Below, piece after piece: positions 42,661 to 55,112 of a stretch of DNA of 64,000 bases. The number at the start of each line of letters is the position of its first letter. The first letter of the stretch is position 1. The translations under genes were made by a program, and so were the position numbers. The notes under the pieces were generated by a model. It saw only the letters and a program-made list of their open reading frames with translations. It was not told where the DNA came from and did no database searches. The stretch comes from Diphasiastrum complanatum (Eukaryota; Streptophyta; Lycopodiopsida; Lycopodiales; Lycopodiaceae): positions 32,112,299 to 32,176,298 of the forward strand of contig CM055110.1 of the NCBI GenBank assembly GCA_029204225.1, given 5' to 3'.

Positions 42661-44080
42661 GGTGGAGACGATGGGTAAGCTATGGGTAGAGGATGATGTA
42701 GAAGGAGCTGAGGATGTATGCATGGCGTGGGGATGGTGTGTGCAGGTCGTTCTGAGCTATGAACGGATCTGGAGACATTTCAGATTGCGTGCATGGGTCC
42801 GATCAAAGATAGTCTTGCAGCATATGCCGTTTCAGAACGTGAGTGATGCAAGAGGCAACGAGTCAAATGTTAACAGATCTCCTGCTCCAGAGGACATGTT
42901 CTTTACTTTTCTGCTTCTTGCTTACAGATCTACTTCTTGCCTATTACCAGGCTCGTTTGGGCATTACTTGACTGTTTCTTATGTGTTACAATGCCTAGGC
43001 CAGGCCGAAATGGACTGAATAACTCTATAGTATAGATTTACTTGTCCTGCCTATTAGAGGACAACTCAGGGACGTCGCTCTTGAATGCACTTACATTCTA
43101 CAGATTCTACAGCTACCTTCATTTAAAATGGACTAAAATCAGAGCCTACACTACATTAACACTGAACTACCTTGCATAAATTGACAAAACAAGAAACAAG
43201 AAACAAGAAACTAATCTACAGCATGAAGTCCAAGAATCAAGAAACCAACCAGTCTATTGATTCTTGGACATCCCAAGAACATCAAGAACTGGATTGTACA
43301 GAGATATGCAAGAATCACACCACAGATCTAGCCTATTTAGTTTACTTGAATGCTGGCTCCTACATTAATCCACAAGAAAACAAGAAATCTAATCCACAAC
43401 TAGGAAAGCAAGAAAACTAGTCCACTCTAAATCCACAACCACACACAATATGAATGGAAGGGCATGATCATAGGGGCATCACTCAAGAAAACCATCATGA
43501 TCAAGGAGCTTAGTGTAGCATCAAACTCATGGGAAATCTTCTTATTAAGCATGGAGTAGATACAATGCAAAAGGCTCCTCTTTACAAAGAGAGAGTCTCT
43601 TAAATAAGTAAGAGAGCTCCTTAGTTGGCCTCCTAGTGGAATTCCGACATTTCACAAATTACAAGTGGAATATTGCTCTCCACTAGAGGTCACCATCAAA
43701 AGGTGGCTCACTCTACTTTCTTTAAGAGGGGTCTACTTGCATTTATTACATTTGCTTAGAAATACTAGTTCCTACATGGTCATTCCATCTTCCGGGATTC
43801 ACCATGAGGCTTACACAGTTCTTGCATGTCTTTCCTAGCTAGTATTTCTCGGCTCTCATACTCGGCTCTCAGTCTTCATTAGTCTCGTCTTCTCAGAGAC
43901 CTCCTCGGTCTAAGGTGAGAGGTGCTCTTGAGTTGTTCTGTCAGAGTATCTTGGGGATTCGTCAAAATCAGCCAACATTGATGGAAGCCATTGTTTGAAT
44001 AACCTGGCTTTGAGAACCTTAATACTCGGATACCACTATTGAAATCCTTTGAACGATCAACCCACTCTGATACAGAGTGT
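42661..44080. other. no gene recognised
   Basis: Short open frames only. There are AACAAGAAAC tandem copies near 43190. ACTCGGATACCACTATTGAAATCC at about 44021 resembles a minus-strand primer site, but no LTR could be defined. Confidence 0.5.
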
Positions 44081-45513
44081 TGGTATGCTCTATTTAGGTC
44101 AAAACGTTAGAAGTGTGAACGAGCACACTTGAATGCTCTATTTCAATGCTAGAAAGACTCAAATTCCTTATGCAAAGCTCAGATAGAGTCAGTCTATGTA
44201 GTTGTAGCTACTACTTCATCTTACAAAAAATGATCTTCTAGGCAACAGACTGACACTACAGATTTGATTTAAGTTTATGAACAGTAGATCATGTTTAGTA
44301 ACAGCGGAAGTATATCTACTGTAAGCAAGCATCAAATTCATTCACAGATTACACATCATAGGTAGAATGTCGCAACTCTAATTTCACAAATAAGTTTACA
44401 ACAACGCTTTCAAGTGCTATCTGTTTCTCATATCAGCGCGTCGGTGCAAGAGAGGTATTCTCTCTTACGAGGACTCTAGCTACTGTTAATTCTATATCTG
44501 TTTGTGTGATAATGTGTGTCTGCTACTACATGACTAACACTCACGCATCAAAAATAGCCAACTCATTTCTCTCTTTCATCTTGTTTATATAGGAACAAAG
44601 AAAAGGGAGTTTTGCTAATCCTTTCATAACAAGAAACTGGATAAGCTGTGCATCATCATCGTTCTAGAGTCCGTTCTCCATGCTGGTATTTTGTTGATCT
44701 TCCTTGGTACTTGGGTCATGAAGATCCGTCATTTTTGTAGCCGTCTATGACCGCAATTGTTGCTTTGCGGTCGTGAGTGGTTGTGAACCGTATCACATAC
44801 TGACTGCAATCGTTCCCTTTGCAATGGCCTTCGATCAGCTACTTCGTGAACTGGTTCCTTTCGGTCTTCGCTAGCATACCGCAATCTTTGACATTGCGGT
44901 GGCCTTCGGTTCCTACCGGTGCCTTCAGGTGCAGTTTGGTTCCTTCGGTCTTCGCTTGTGGACCGTATGTTGGTGCTTCCCTGCTGGTGGTTTTCCTTGG
45001 CTTGGTTGGTCTTCGCTTGTAGCCGTAAGGTTGACCCTTGTGGTGCATTACTGTTGCATTTGGTTTACTTCGATTCCGTAATGGACCGTATGCAGGACTT
45101 TATGGTTGTCTGCGGTGCTTTCGTCAAAGTCATTTGCATTGCAATTGCGGTGGTTTACGGTTTCTACCTGTGGGCAGTTCCCATGTATTTCTGCAGGTAA
45201 GGCTTGTTGACTCTTACCGTGTATTTCTGCAAGTTTCGGTTCATAAACTGGCAATGCTTTGTGGGTAGAAACTTTATGTTTCTTCATGCTTGAGGGCATG
45301 TCCTGGGTTTCATTAGTAAGTTTGAACATGTGTCTATCTAGTTAGATGACACTTGTCAAGCCCATGCAGTTTGGGACTTATACTATATGCATAGTGTTTC
45401 TTGTTATTCAAAAGCTTTTGTTGTGTCCCTTTGAGAGCTACGGATGCTTGAGTTATGTTGGTGTGATATGCATACTACACTAAATCCTGTATTATCCTTG
45501 AGGAATTCCAACA
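44081..45513 (+). mobile_element. possible LTR ending at a primer-site-like sequence
   Basis: TGTTGGTATGCTC (from 44087) to GAATTCCAACA (45513), then TGGTATTAGAGC. TG..CA ends and the following primer-like site suggest an LTR of about 1.43 kb, but no second copy is in the window. It contains the repeated hairpin modules at 44749-44900. Confidence 0.4.
44749..44900. repeat. three related GCAA/TTGC hairpin modules
   Basis: GACCGCAA-8-TTGCGGTC (44749-44772), TGCAA-9-TTGCA (44805-44823) and ACCGCAAT-7-ATTGCGGT (44878-44900). The last two are followed by GGCCTTCG and, further on, by GGTTCCTT(T)CGGTCTTCGCT, so they are units of a diverged tandem duplication of about 75 bp. Confidence 0.75.
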
Positions 45514-45525
45514 TGGTATTAGAGC
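45514..45525 (+). promoter_or_regulatory. primer-site-like sequence, one mismatch
   Basis: TGGTATTAGAGC, one base different from the tRNA-iMet site used by the other elements here. No gag-like frame follows. Confidence 0.5.
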
Positions 45526-47018
45526 TGCAAGACGCTACAAGCGTGCACGATCCAAAAGAGCTGTTCACCCGAAAAACCAACATCAGAGAAGGAGCCTTTG
45601 AAGGACACCATACTGGGATATTGGTAGTCCAGTTGACAGAAAGTAGTAAAGTTCCTTTGATTTGATCTTCAAGAAAGCAATGGCAAAAGGTTAAAGTAAG
45701 AATTATGAGAGAATTTCGAGATAAATTGTAGATAATTCTAAGGTAAATTGTAGTGAATTCTAGGGTAAATTGTAGTAGCTTCAGTGGTTTTTGAAAAAAA
45801 ATATTGTTTGAGGTAGAGAATCCATTATATGGATAGCCATTTGGTGCAACTAGATCTGTAGAGGAGCTGCACATAACAATGATAGCTAGCCAAATATTTA
45901 CAGAGAACAATTCGGTGGAAATCTAAAAAAGTTTTGAAAATTTTAGATTTCGTGGGATGTTGGCAAGTTTCTCAAAAAAAATGAACCGCTTGTAGTCAGT
46001 ATCGCACCAATGTCTACGCCGTAAAAGATTCTGACGCGTCGGATTTTGACAGATCTTTTGAACTTGCCTACAAATGGATTCTTGCATCCATCATAGCAAT
46101 TACGTGGCACTATTATCTACAGAATGGGGAGGAATAGTAGTATCTATAGGATTTACAGGATTGTCCAAAATTGTTGTGGTTGTATCTACAACAGCATCGA
46201 GGGCCGCATTTTTAGTACATCTTGCTCAAAAGAAGAAGCTTGCAAATTCATGTGCTTTACTTTTCTGGGAGCATCAATTTTGTTTTTCACAAACCTTTTA
46301 GGGGCTTTTTGCTTGCAAGGCCTCTTGGTAGAAAGGTTTGTCCTATCTAGGGGCTCATCTCTAGGTGCAAATGGCTAACCCTTATGGAGTCTACAATATC
46401 TATCTCTCATTCTATAAAACAACTGAAAATTCTTGGGCATTATAGTTACTCGATTGGCATGAATAGCTAGCAAAAATAAATCCTCAAAAAATAGGCTCTG
46501 ATAATCCTTAGCAACCTGTTGAAGGCACTGTAGTGCCTCCATTGTAAACATAACAAAACTTCCCAGATCAACTCTGGTGATCTAGCGAATCATCCACGTT
46601 GTCCAATTCTGGGTATGACATGGAATATTCTTGAATATGGCAAGAGGCTTCTGCAATAAGCCCAAACAATACATAACTGAAGTAGAGAGTCAGAAGTATT
46701 AGAAACAGGCGACCAGTTGGCATCATGCGTGTGTGAGTCCAATATTGGGGCTTAGGCTAATAAGTGCCATGGAGCACAATTATTCAATAAAGTATTTTAA
46801 ACTTAGCTTTTGTAAAGTTCTTAAGTTGGGAAACAAAACTTGACCTGAAGAAACACAAAGTGATCTTGACGGTCAAGATAGTGATCCTGATGGAGCTTCA
46901 ATAAGCAATCAGAGCGAAGGGGGATTACCTCTCAAATCTATAGGATGGAGCCATTTCCTTTGTATTTGCTCTCATTCTACTCTTCTTAATAAAAGTCTAT
47001 CCATTTCACTTTCAAAGA

Positions 47019-47020
<2 letters not shown>
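45526..47020. other. no gene recognised
   Basis: AT-rich, stop-rich sequence. Small internal repeat AATTCTA(A/G)GGTAAATTGTAG near 45731-45770. Confidence 0.5.
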
Positions 47021-47022
<2 letters not shown>

Positions 47023-47076
<54 letters not shown>

Positions 47077-47091
47077 GCATGCACGCACACA

Positions 47092-47172
<81 letters not shown>

Positions 47173-47181
47173 CACACACAC
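47023..47181. repeat. (CT)n-(AC)n compound microsatellite
   Basis: A long CT run (about 47023-47074), a short CACGCATGCACGC bridge and a long AC run (about 47089-47181), lying 100 bp left of the boundary of the duplicated block. The open frame across it is composition only. Confidence 0.95.
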
Positions 47182-47283
47182 ATTAAGAAAACCATGGAGT
47201 GACCAGTAAGATCCGTAGGTAGGATTTCTTTCACCGTTCACCTCCCTTGAGAAGACCAACCTCTTGAGGAGAAGATCTACTCT

Positions 47284-47687
47284 CAGGGACACCAAAGATG
47301 CCCAAATTGAAATCGACTCCCCATCTAGTACATCTCATCAATACAAGAGGGCGGAGCATTATAAGGCCCAATATACTCAATTAAAATCCATTATTGGTGT
47401 CTTAAAAGATAATTATGAATCAGCACTCCAAAAATGCACTTGAAATCTCAAATCTTCGGGCCAAATATGCGGAATCAGCCGAGGAGATTACAACTCTAGA
47501 GCAAATGGTTGATGTCAAGGAACATGCCATGAGGCAATTCACCAAACTAAGCATGGACCCAAGCGACAACTTCTCTCTAGAATTGAAACATCACTCCGTG
47601 TTGATCTCGCATCAGAGTGGCCTTGATGGAACCAGCCTTTCTGACTTGAGTGCTATTCCATTACAAAACTCGCACATTGAAATATAA
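47284..47687 (+). pseudogene. coiled-coil relic, copy 2
   Basis: Two frames: DTKDAQIEIDSPSSTSHQYK to LKDNYESALQK, then, after the same CAAAAATGC frame change as copy 1, ALEISNLRAKYAESAEEI to LQNSHIEI. It keeps a CAA where copy 1 has a TAA (YTQLKS), so copy 2 is slightly less decayed. The N-terminal segments present at 8.8-9.4 kb are absent here. Family unknown. Confidence 0.6.
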
Positions 47688-47699
47688 TTGTTGTTGAGG

Positions 47700-49537
47700 A
47701 AGAATCCAGATGTGGATTTACGAGTGTCTACATCTCTTGCCCAACTTCTAAATACCAATTGAGAATATTGAGTTTGTCACTATCGACTGCTCCATAACAA
47801 ATGCGTAAGTCCATAGTAGCTCAAATGTATCTTATAACTATAATAAGAGCTTTTCAATGTGTAAGGCTAGGATTGGTCATAAACTGACTTAAGGTACGGA
47901 CTGCTAAAGCTATGTCTGATCTAGTACATATTATTGCGTACATAAGAGATCCTATTATTGAATGATAAGGAAACCCACGCATCTGCTCCGTCTCTTCGAT
48001 TGTCTAAGGACATTGGTGTCTCGACAATTTTAGTCCCGGATCTTAGATCGATACTATTGCTAAAAAGCAGTGTGTCGTCCACATACAAAGTGATAATAAT
48101 AAAAGAATGATGCACTCGCTGGGATATTAGAATTTGAAGTGCTTGGTTTATAGTTGTGATCAATAAGAAAAGTGTTGATTCTCTGAAAACCATGCTCTAG
48201 TAGATTTCTTCAAGCCATAAAGTGCTCTGTGGAGTTTGCATACATGGTTCTTTCTGCCTTCGATAATATAACCTTCAGGATATATCATGAAGATATCTTC
48301 TTTGATAACTCCATTAAGATAGGTTGCTTGTACATCCATTTGATGTATCTCTAGATCGGCTACAACAACAAATAACAATAGAAGTCTGATGGATAAATTC
48401 TTTACTACTGGACTGAAAGTCTCAATGTAGTTGACATTATGTATCTGCGAAAATACTCTCACAACAAGTCGAGCTTTTCTTTGATCGATGATTCCATCAG
48501 CCTTGTATTTGATTTTGAATATCCATTTGCAATCAACTACGTTTGGGCCTGACAGACAATTCGACAATAGTCCAAGTTTGGTTCTTGATGAGAGATTAAT
48601 ATTCTATATCCATAGCTTCTTTCCAAAGATTGGAATCGGGCTGACTAAGTGCCTCTTCGACAGTAGTCGGCTCTTGAACAAGATAAGTTGTAGATTCGTC
48701 GATATACCTTATAAGTGGTCTGCGATCTCTTGTCGACTTCTAGGAGATGGGACGAAGTTGATTATTTTCATTTTGTTGTAGTTGCTAAGCTGCAACATCT
48801 TCTTCAGCTTTGTTGTTGATAAGTTGTTCTTCTGAAGTAGACAAGCTAGGACCTTCAATAGTATCAGTCGACTTGGGAACAAAAATGTTCAATATTCTGG
48901 GAATGTCATATAGGTCCAACTGTATAAGCTTTACCCTTTCCTTTGAGGTCGATGAACTGATCTTCGATGAAGACGATATCCCGACTTGTGAATATCTTCG
49001 ACTCGACAAGATCATACAGCTTATAAGCTTTATATGGAGTAGTGTAACTAATGAAAATATATTTGATACTATGGAAGTCAAGCTTCTTCTTGATATCTGG
49101 CGGTATCTGCGCATAAGCGATACATCCAAAAACGCATAGGTTTGATAATGATGGTTTGGAGCCTGTCCAATCTTCCTAAGGCATTTTGTTTGAGAGACCT
49201 TTATTCGGACATCTATTCTGGATATAGCTGCAATGAAAACATCTTCATCCCATAAGACTTTCAGAAGTGTCGCATAAGCAAGCATACACTTGGCCGATTC
49301 GACTAAGGTTCTGTTCTTTCTCTAAGCTAGTCCATTCGGCTGAGGCGAATAGGAGGTAATGAATTGTTGCTCAATGTCGTTGTTAAGGTAGTACTCCTTG
49401 AATTTGGTAGTGTAGTCTCCCCCATTGTTGGACCTCAGTGCTTTAATTTTCTAAGCAGTTTCCATTTTTGCATGCTCCTTAAATTGTCAAAAGATTTTGA
49501 AAGCCTCCGATTGCTGCTTAACCATAACTATAGGGGA
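47700..49537 (-). pseudogene. copia pol relic, copy 2
   Basis: Minus strand from 49537 down: integrase remnants (KNRTLVESAK and MLAYATLLKVLWDEDV) to about 48785, RT 48567-48160 (NVVDCKWIFKIKYKADG, LEIHQMDVQATYLNGVI, KLHRALYGLKKSTRAWF), and LYVDDTLLFSNSIDL near 48090. YVDD is intact, unlike copy 1 (YVED). About 280 bp of linker around 48.6-48.85 kb are kept here but missing in copy 1. RNase H is lost. Confidence 0.86.
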
Positions 49538-50039
49538 TGTGGGTTGTGACTCAAAGTGAGCTCCAACCAAGTCTCGGCTCCTCTTGCTAGAATGTCATCT
49601 TGGCACTCGTCTTTGCATGCCAGTGCCCTGGAGACTAGGGTCAGTCACACACGTTACCTATGTATGGTTGTCCAGTCTGGCCTGGTGCCAGGTTGGCTTC
49701 CACTACTCGTGACAAAGCTTTGAGTTGGTTAAGTTTGATGTAAGTTAGACGACTTGCTGGGAATGAATATTATTCATTTGTAATGAAGCTTCGAGTTGGT
49801 TGAGTTTGATGTAAGTCAAGTGGCTTGCTTGGAGAAAAGTTACCCATGTCGCTCGGGACCCCCGATCTGGCATGGTGCTAGGTTGGATCTCAACGTTGGT
49901 GCCAGAACTTTGAGTTGGTTAAGTCTGATCTTTGTTGGCGAGTTGGCTACTTGTATGTCGAGTGGGTTTGGACAGCAACTGTTGAAAGTCGAGAAGCTAA
50001 GTCGTGGTTCCCGACTCCTTTTGGAATGCCTGCACTACA
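49538..50039 (+). mobile_element. family-C LTR, copy 3, internally deleted
   Basis: TGTGGGTTGTGACTC to TGCACTACA, 502 bp, lacking about 320 bp relative to 11560-12380 (join at CACACAC/GTTACCTA). It is directly followed by the tail of an A/B-family element. Confidence 0.8.
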
Positions 50040-50049
50040 GGATGTGACT

Positions 50050-50388
50050 TCCAAGTTGCATCTCTGAAGAAAATTCTTTATGAAGAAACAAGACGTTTCT
50101 ATTACCAAAGCTTTGCTAGCTTTCAGGTCTCAGTTTGACAAAAAGACACGAAGCAAAAATGTTCGCGAACATCCTGACGAAAAGACACGAACGCAAAATG
50201 TTCGTGAAAGAAAAATGTTTGCGATACAACAAGAGAAAGTCAGATGACGTGAAAGTCAAACGACTCGAAGCGACACGAAAATCTTCACGACACCTTTTGA
50301 CCTTCACACTCCAAAGGACAAGGAAGATCATCCAAGTACCATGAAGTACAAAAAACCATGATCTGATATGATGACATCAGCGAAAGAA
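50050..50388 (+). mobile_element. 3' tail of a third A/B-family element (B')
   Basis: Homologous to 19790-20105 and 54830-55112, the untranslated tail that precedes the family LTR. It shows that the LTR at 50389 closes one element and opens the next. Confidence 0.82.
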
Positions 50389-51081
50389 CGTTAGGGTGTG
50401 TCTAACTCACCTCTCTTGTAATCCATGATTAGTTATAGATTGTTTAATCTATCTAATCAGATATGCTACTCTAAATGTATGCAATTACTAGATGTATAAA
50501 ATACATACAGTAGCAGATAGAAAATATACAGAATAGAAGTCCGCCTGTGAGTGAGACAATTTTATAAGCAAGATCTACAGAGATCCAAGAAGTCCGCTAG
50601 TAAGCGAGACACTAGAACACTATTTTCTCTCACGCCAATTTGATGTGTGGATTTGTCATACAACGCTCGAAATCAAGAGGATCTATAGATGATACTGTAG
50701 CTATTATGCACATATCACTCTCAATTTTGTCTGATCTTGAATGAACTATTGTCTGCTATCGCATGTGTATCTCATTCACTTGTTTTATCATTTTTGCACA
50801 CTAGTTCAGTTTTGTTGAATGTTGTATTAATCTATAACGTAGATTAGCAGTGCCTGTCTACTTTCTGGAGGATTGTAGAAACGATATAGTAGGCAGTGAC
50901 CAACAATCATATCTGAGATCCATCTAAATTGTTTTCATTCACGATTAATCCGATTTCGCTTTATCAGAGCTTGTTCAAGTTTTGCTTTGCTTCGCTTCGT
51001 TTCGTCTAGTTTTGCTTTGTTTCGTTTTGTTTCAGAGCCTGATTGATATTTGCAATTTGTGTTCCATTATTATTTTTTGCA
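50389..51081 (+). mobile_element. A/B-family LTR (3' of B', 5' of B)
   Basis: CGTTAGGGTGTG to ATTATTTTTTGCA, 693 bp; the initial TG is CG here and in the LTR at 55113. It ends in TTTCGTTTTGTTTCAGAGCC, then the primer site. Confidence 0.88.
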
Positions 51082-51085
51082 TCAG

Positions 51086-51097
51086 TGGTATCAGAGC
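51086..51097 (+). promoter_or_regulatory. primer binding site (tRNA-iMet type)
   Basis: TGGTATCAGAGC, four bases after the LTR end. Confidence 0.92.
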
Positions 51098-51194
51098 ACC
51101 TGTCATAGTCTGACATAACCGAAAATCTATCAGATCTAGGAGGCTAAGCATTCAAACAAAGAACCATCAACAAGTGAGAACACAATTCACAACA

Positions 51195-51698
51195 ATGGCT
51201 TCAATAAGCAGCATACAATCCAAGATCTGTACAATCCTCGACTCATCAGAATCTAATTTCTTAGCATGGAAACTTATGACCTCGCTGATACTAAAGGGAG
51301 AAGGATTATTTCCTTGGGTAGATGGCAATGAGGAGATGCCTGCAATTACAAGCAAGGAGCTACACAACTCTGGAACAAAAAATGCAGTATCAGCAGAGAA
51401 GCAGCTCACTTATCTATTGAGAGCTTTACTAAGATCCTTCCAGATAACCAGAATGCTGCTAGCAAAAGATCCTACTATGACACTCGAAAAGGTTGTTGTC
51501 GATATTCGAAAAGACGTTGAAACTCGAGAGCACCTTGATCACAATGATGCTTCTGACCAAGCCCTCTACAGCAACAAGGAGAAGACAAAGAAGCAATTCA
51601 AGCCTAAGAGGGAGTCAGATCAAAAGCATGATCGAGATCAGCAAGCAGAAGGAGCCAACAAAGGCAAATGGAAGAACAAAGGAAGGTCGAAACAGTAG
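51195..51698 (+). pseudogene. copia gag, copy B, internally deleted
   Basis: ATG at 51195, about 100 bases after the primer site: MASISSIQSKICTILDSSES, then KGEGLFPWVDGNEEMP and TSKEL. It is joined directly to HNSGTKNAVSAEKQL and the basic tail KGKWKNKGRSKQ. About 82 codons present in copy A are missing, in frame, with CTAC microhomology at the ends. It ends at the same TAG as copy A. Because this copy has its own start, it shows the family N-terminus that copy A lost. Confidence 0.86.
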
Positions 51699-52653
51699 AG
51701 TGGAGACAAGCAGACACGTGTGAGATGCAAATGCAAAGGACATACTGTCAATTCATGTTGGCTTAATCCAAAAATTGAGTATATCCATTGTCATAAGAAG
51801 GGTCATGCAGCCATGGACTACCACCAAAACCCAAGAAACAAACAAGCTCAAAGTAGACAGTAGAACAATGATAGTTTGTCCTATGTCGAGGAGCCAGAGA
51901 GCTCAAAGATGGGCAAAGAAAAATCAAATCACAGAAATTCAACCGCCTACATCTATGCAGACATGTGTGCAGTATCAACACCTGACAAACAAGAGGTAAT
52001 TCTTGATTCAGGAGCTACCTCACACTTCATTACATCAAGATGGATCATGTCTGATTTCCGAAGTGCAGATCCATCAAAATTTATCGTTCTTGGAGATGGA
52101 TCAAAGCATCAAGTGAATGGTATTGGTTCACTATGGCTCAACACTAATGGTAGAGACAGACGATTCGAAATTGTTCTGTTTGTGCCTATGCTGCAGTAGG
52201 ACTTGCTACCAATGGCAAGAATAGCTGATGCAGGGATGCGTGTAACATTCTCAGATGAAGCACGCAACATTGTTGATGTAAGTACCAGTACACTTATCAC
52301 TCAAGGTAGAAGAAAAGGCAAGCAACCTGTATCACTTGAAGATACGCCTACCTATAGATCAAGTGCATCAGACTCATGATGATTCGCTAGATACTCTATG
52401 GCACAAGAGACTATGCCATATGAATTCAATGGCACTATATCAAGCAAGCCATCATGGAACAATCATAGGGGTGAGCATCTCGAATGCAACCAGTTCGATG
52501 ACCTGTGATGCATGTATGAAGGGTAAGATGTCATGTACTTTTTTTGTCAAAGACTCCTATAGAACTACAAAGATTCTGGAGCTTGTACATTCAGACATCT
52601 ATGGACCTTTCAGCGTGATCTCAGTAGGAGGCTCAAAGTATTATATACTCTAA
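51699..52653 (+). pseudogene. copia zinc-knuckle region, protease and integrase head, copy B
   Basis: After the amber both knuckles are damaged: the first Cys of knuckle one is Arg (RVRCKCKGHTVNSC), the first Cys of knuckle two is Tyr and its last Cys is also Tyr. The protease motif EVILDSGATSHFITS is intact and in the same frame as gag. A TAG lies after FVPMLQ (52197-52199). The head follows: LWHKRLCHMNSMALYQ, CDACMKGKMSC and LVHSDIYGPFSV, ending at GGSKYYIL with a stop. Confidence 0.86.
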
Positions 52654-53111
52654 TGGAAGCTGCCAGGTGCATGATGGCCTATTCAAAGGCTCCAAGAGTG
52701 CTGTGGGCTGAAGCAGTAGCTACAGCTGCTTACATTCAGAACAGGATAAGAAAATCTGGTGTTCCTCACACGACACCACATGAATTATGGTGGGGTAGAG
52801 AACCCAATTTGACTCACATCCGAATCTTTGGTTGTGCAGCTTATGCACATGTTCCTGATAAGCTTCGAAAGAAACTTGATGAGAAAGCGGAACAAGGATA
52901 TCTTGTAGGATATGACAATCATTCGTCATACTACAGAGTCTATATGCCAGAGACAAACACCATGAAGACAATCAGAGATGTCAAATTTGATGAGAGCAGA
53001 ACAATGGCCAACGGTGATCTTGTCAGTTATGAAGTCCTTGCAAGACAGTACTATGATCTACCAACTATGACAGAGGGAGCAGAGGACGAACACTCAGACG
53101 AAGATTTTTGA
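52654..53111 (+). pseudogene. copia integrase C-terminal part, copy B (core deleted)
   Basis: MEAARCMMAYSKAPRVLWAE, then HELWWGREPNLTHIRIFGCA and GYLVGYDNHSSYYRVY. The join to the head is identical to copy A, so the second catalytic Asp and the Glu are absent in both. Confidence 0.88.
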
Positions 53112-54000
53112 CTCGCACCTCATTCGAGTGACAAATCAGACAAAGAAAGATTCGCAAGCCAGCCTACTGCTATAGTACTTGTAAACCAAAATGGTTTCGG
53201 ACCTAGCAGAGTAGATAAAGACAAGAGCATTGCAGTTCTAGAAGGATCTCCTAGAAGATCGACAAGAGAATGAAGAGCGCCAACAAGATTTGTGCCAGGC
53301 AGCTCAGCTTCTACATCAGAAGACTTTTGTGGATTCAGTGGAGAACCACAAACATTCGAAGAAGCAATTGAATGTCTAGAGAAGGACAAATGGATCCAGG
53401 CCTTGAATGAGGAGATGGAATCCATGAGAAAGAATCAGGTATGAACATTGCAGCCATTATTATACAAGCGAAAGACTGTAAAATGCAAGTGGATATACAA
53501 GCTGAAGTATGGACCGAATGGAGATATTTCTAAGTATAAAGCCAGACTTGTAGCGAAGGGATTTTCTCAGAGGTATGGTATTGACTATGCTGAGACCTTC
53601 TCTCCTGTCGTGAAACGTTCATCCCTATGTCAACTGTTTGCATATGCAGGTGCTTATGATCTAAGGATTCACGTCAAGGATGAGAAAACAACGTTTTTGC
53701 ATGGTGAGCTAGATGAAGAAGTCTGCATGGATCAACCGCCAAGCTACATTTCAAAATCAGTTCCCACTTATGCATGTAGAATGCACAGGAGTATCTATGG
53801 TCTGAAGCAATCAGCGCGACAATGGTATAATAAGAAAGATTAAGCCCTGAAATCCTTGGGATTCAAGCCACTAATGGCTGATTCCAATGTTTATGTAAGA
53901 ACTATAGATGGGAAGATCATCATTGTAGTTGTATATGTGGACGACACTTTGATATTCTGCAAAAGTGAAGAACTTGTTGGACTATGAGGGAGGTGAATTG
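53112..54000 (+). pseudogene. copia reverse transcriptase, copy B
   Basis: Open from 53448 to 53843: KTVKCKWIYKLKYGPNGDI, KARLVAKGFSQRYGIDYAET, HVKDEKTTFLHGELDEEV (Asp kept), RMHRSIYGLKQSARQWY, then the TAA shared with copy A. VYVDDTLIF follows. About 95 bp after YVDD that copy A retains are deleted. Confidence 0.86.
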
Positions 54001-54866
54001 TACCTTCATTAGTCCAGATATACCCAAAAGATTTCAAGATGCTGGGTTGCAAAAGAACAAATACTCCAATGCTTGCAGGAACAGTCGTGCCGAATGAAGA
54101 CCGTTCGAAGACTTAAGAAAAAAGAGAATTGATGCATCTTACACCATACAGGAAGCTGATCGGATTGCTGATGTACCTTGTAGATAACACATGTCTTGAC
54201 ATTGCTTATGCCATGTTCAGGATAAGCCAATTCTATACGAATCCAGGCTCAACTCATTGAAAGATTGTGAAACGAATTTTGCAATACCTTCAATTAACGA
54301 AATTTTTTTTTTGTTTTATTCTCGTGATGCAGAGTTCCAGATGCATTCCTACAGTGATGCTAGCTGGGCATCTCTCAAGGACAACTGCAAAAGTGTCTCA
54401 GGAGGATACACCATCGCGTCAAGAGTAGCCATTCTCTGGGTCAGCAAGAAACAAACCATTGTGGCTCAGTCATCCTACGAAGTAGAGTACATTGTAGCAA
54501 CAAAGATGGCTAATGAAATCATTTGGCTCAAACAATTCCTTGACGAACTGGGTGAAACAAGGAATGAGCCTTTGATTTTGCAGATGGACAATACATCTGA
54601 CAAAGGATCTTGTGTTTCACTCAAGAACAAAACACATCGCAATCAAGTATCACTTGATAAGGGATCTGATCGAGAAGAATATACTGCAGACTATTTTCAT
54701 TGGAACAAAGGAAATGCTGGCTAACATTTTTACAAAGGCCTTAGACAAATGTTTGTTCAAGAAAAAGAGGAGCAGTCTTGGAGTCATCAAGCTACCATGC
54801 TTTAAGAGGGAGCTAAAGAAACAAAACGTTTCTATTACCAAAGCTTTGCTAGCTTTCAGCTCTTAG
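54001..54866 (+). pseudogene. copia RNase H, copy B
   Basis: FQMHSYSDASWASLKDN, AILWVSKKQTIVAQSSY and KMANEIIWLKQFLDELGE, with the same frameshift as copy A at DNTSDKGSCVS. It continues as FHSRTKHIAIKYHLIRD to NIFTKALDKCLF. Confidence 0.87.
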
Positions 54867-55112
54867 TTTGACGAAAAGACACAAAGCAAAAATGTTCGTG
54901 AACATCTTGACAAAAAGACACGAACGTGAAATGTTTGTGAAAGAAAAATGTTCGTGATACAACAGGATAAAGTCAAACGATGTGAAAGTCAAACGACTCG
55001 AAGCAACACAAAAATCTTCGCGACATCTTTTGACCAAAGGATCATGAAGATCATGCAAGTACCATGAAGTACAAAAAAATCCTGATCTGATATGATGACG
55101 TTAGAGGAAGAA

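Larger units (their letters stand above)
47279..50039. repeat. composite repeat block, copy 2 (partner 9525-12380)
   Basis: Same order and internal junctions as copy 1: coiled-coil relic (+), copia relic (-), family-C LTR (+). It starts at ACTCTCAGGGACACC. Confidence 0.88.

Noticed and set aside
42662-43018. 118-codon plus-strand frame
   Set aside because: Begins in minisatellite DNA and shows no domain or homologous phrase.
44020-44050. Minus-strand primer-site-like ACTCGGATACCACTATTG
   Set aside because: Mismatched, and no LTR could be paired with it in either direction.
46972-47295. 107-codon minus-strand frame rich in Val-Cys and Arg-Glu
   Set aside because: It is simply the CT/AC microsatellite read in one frame.
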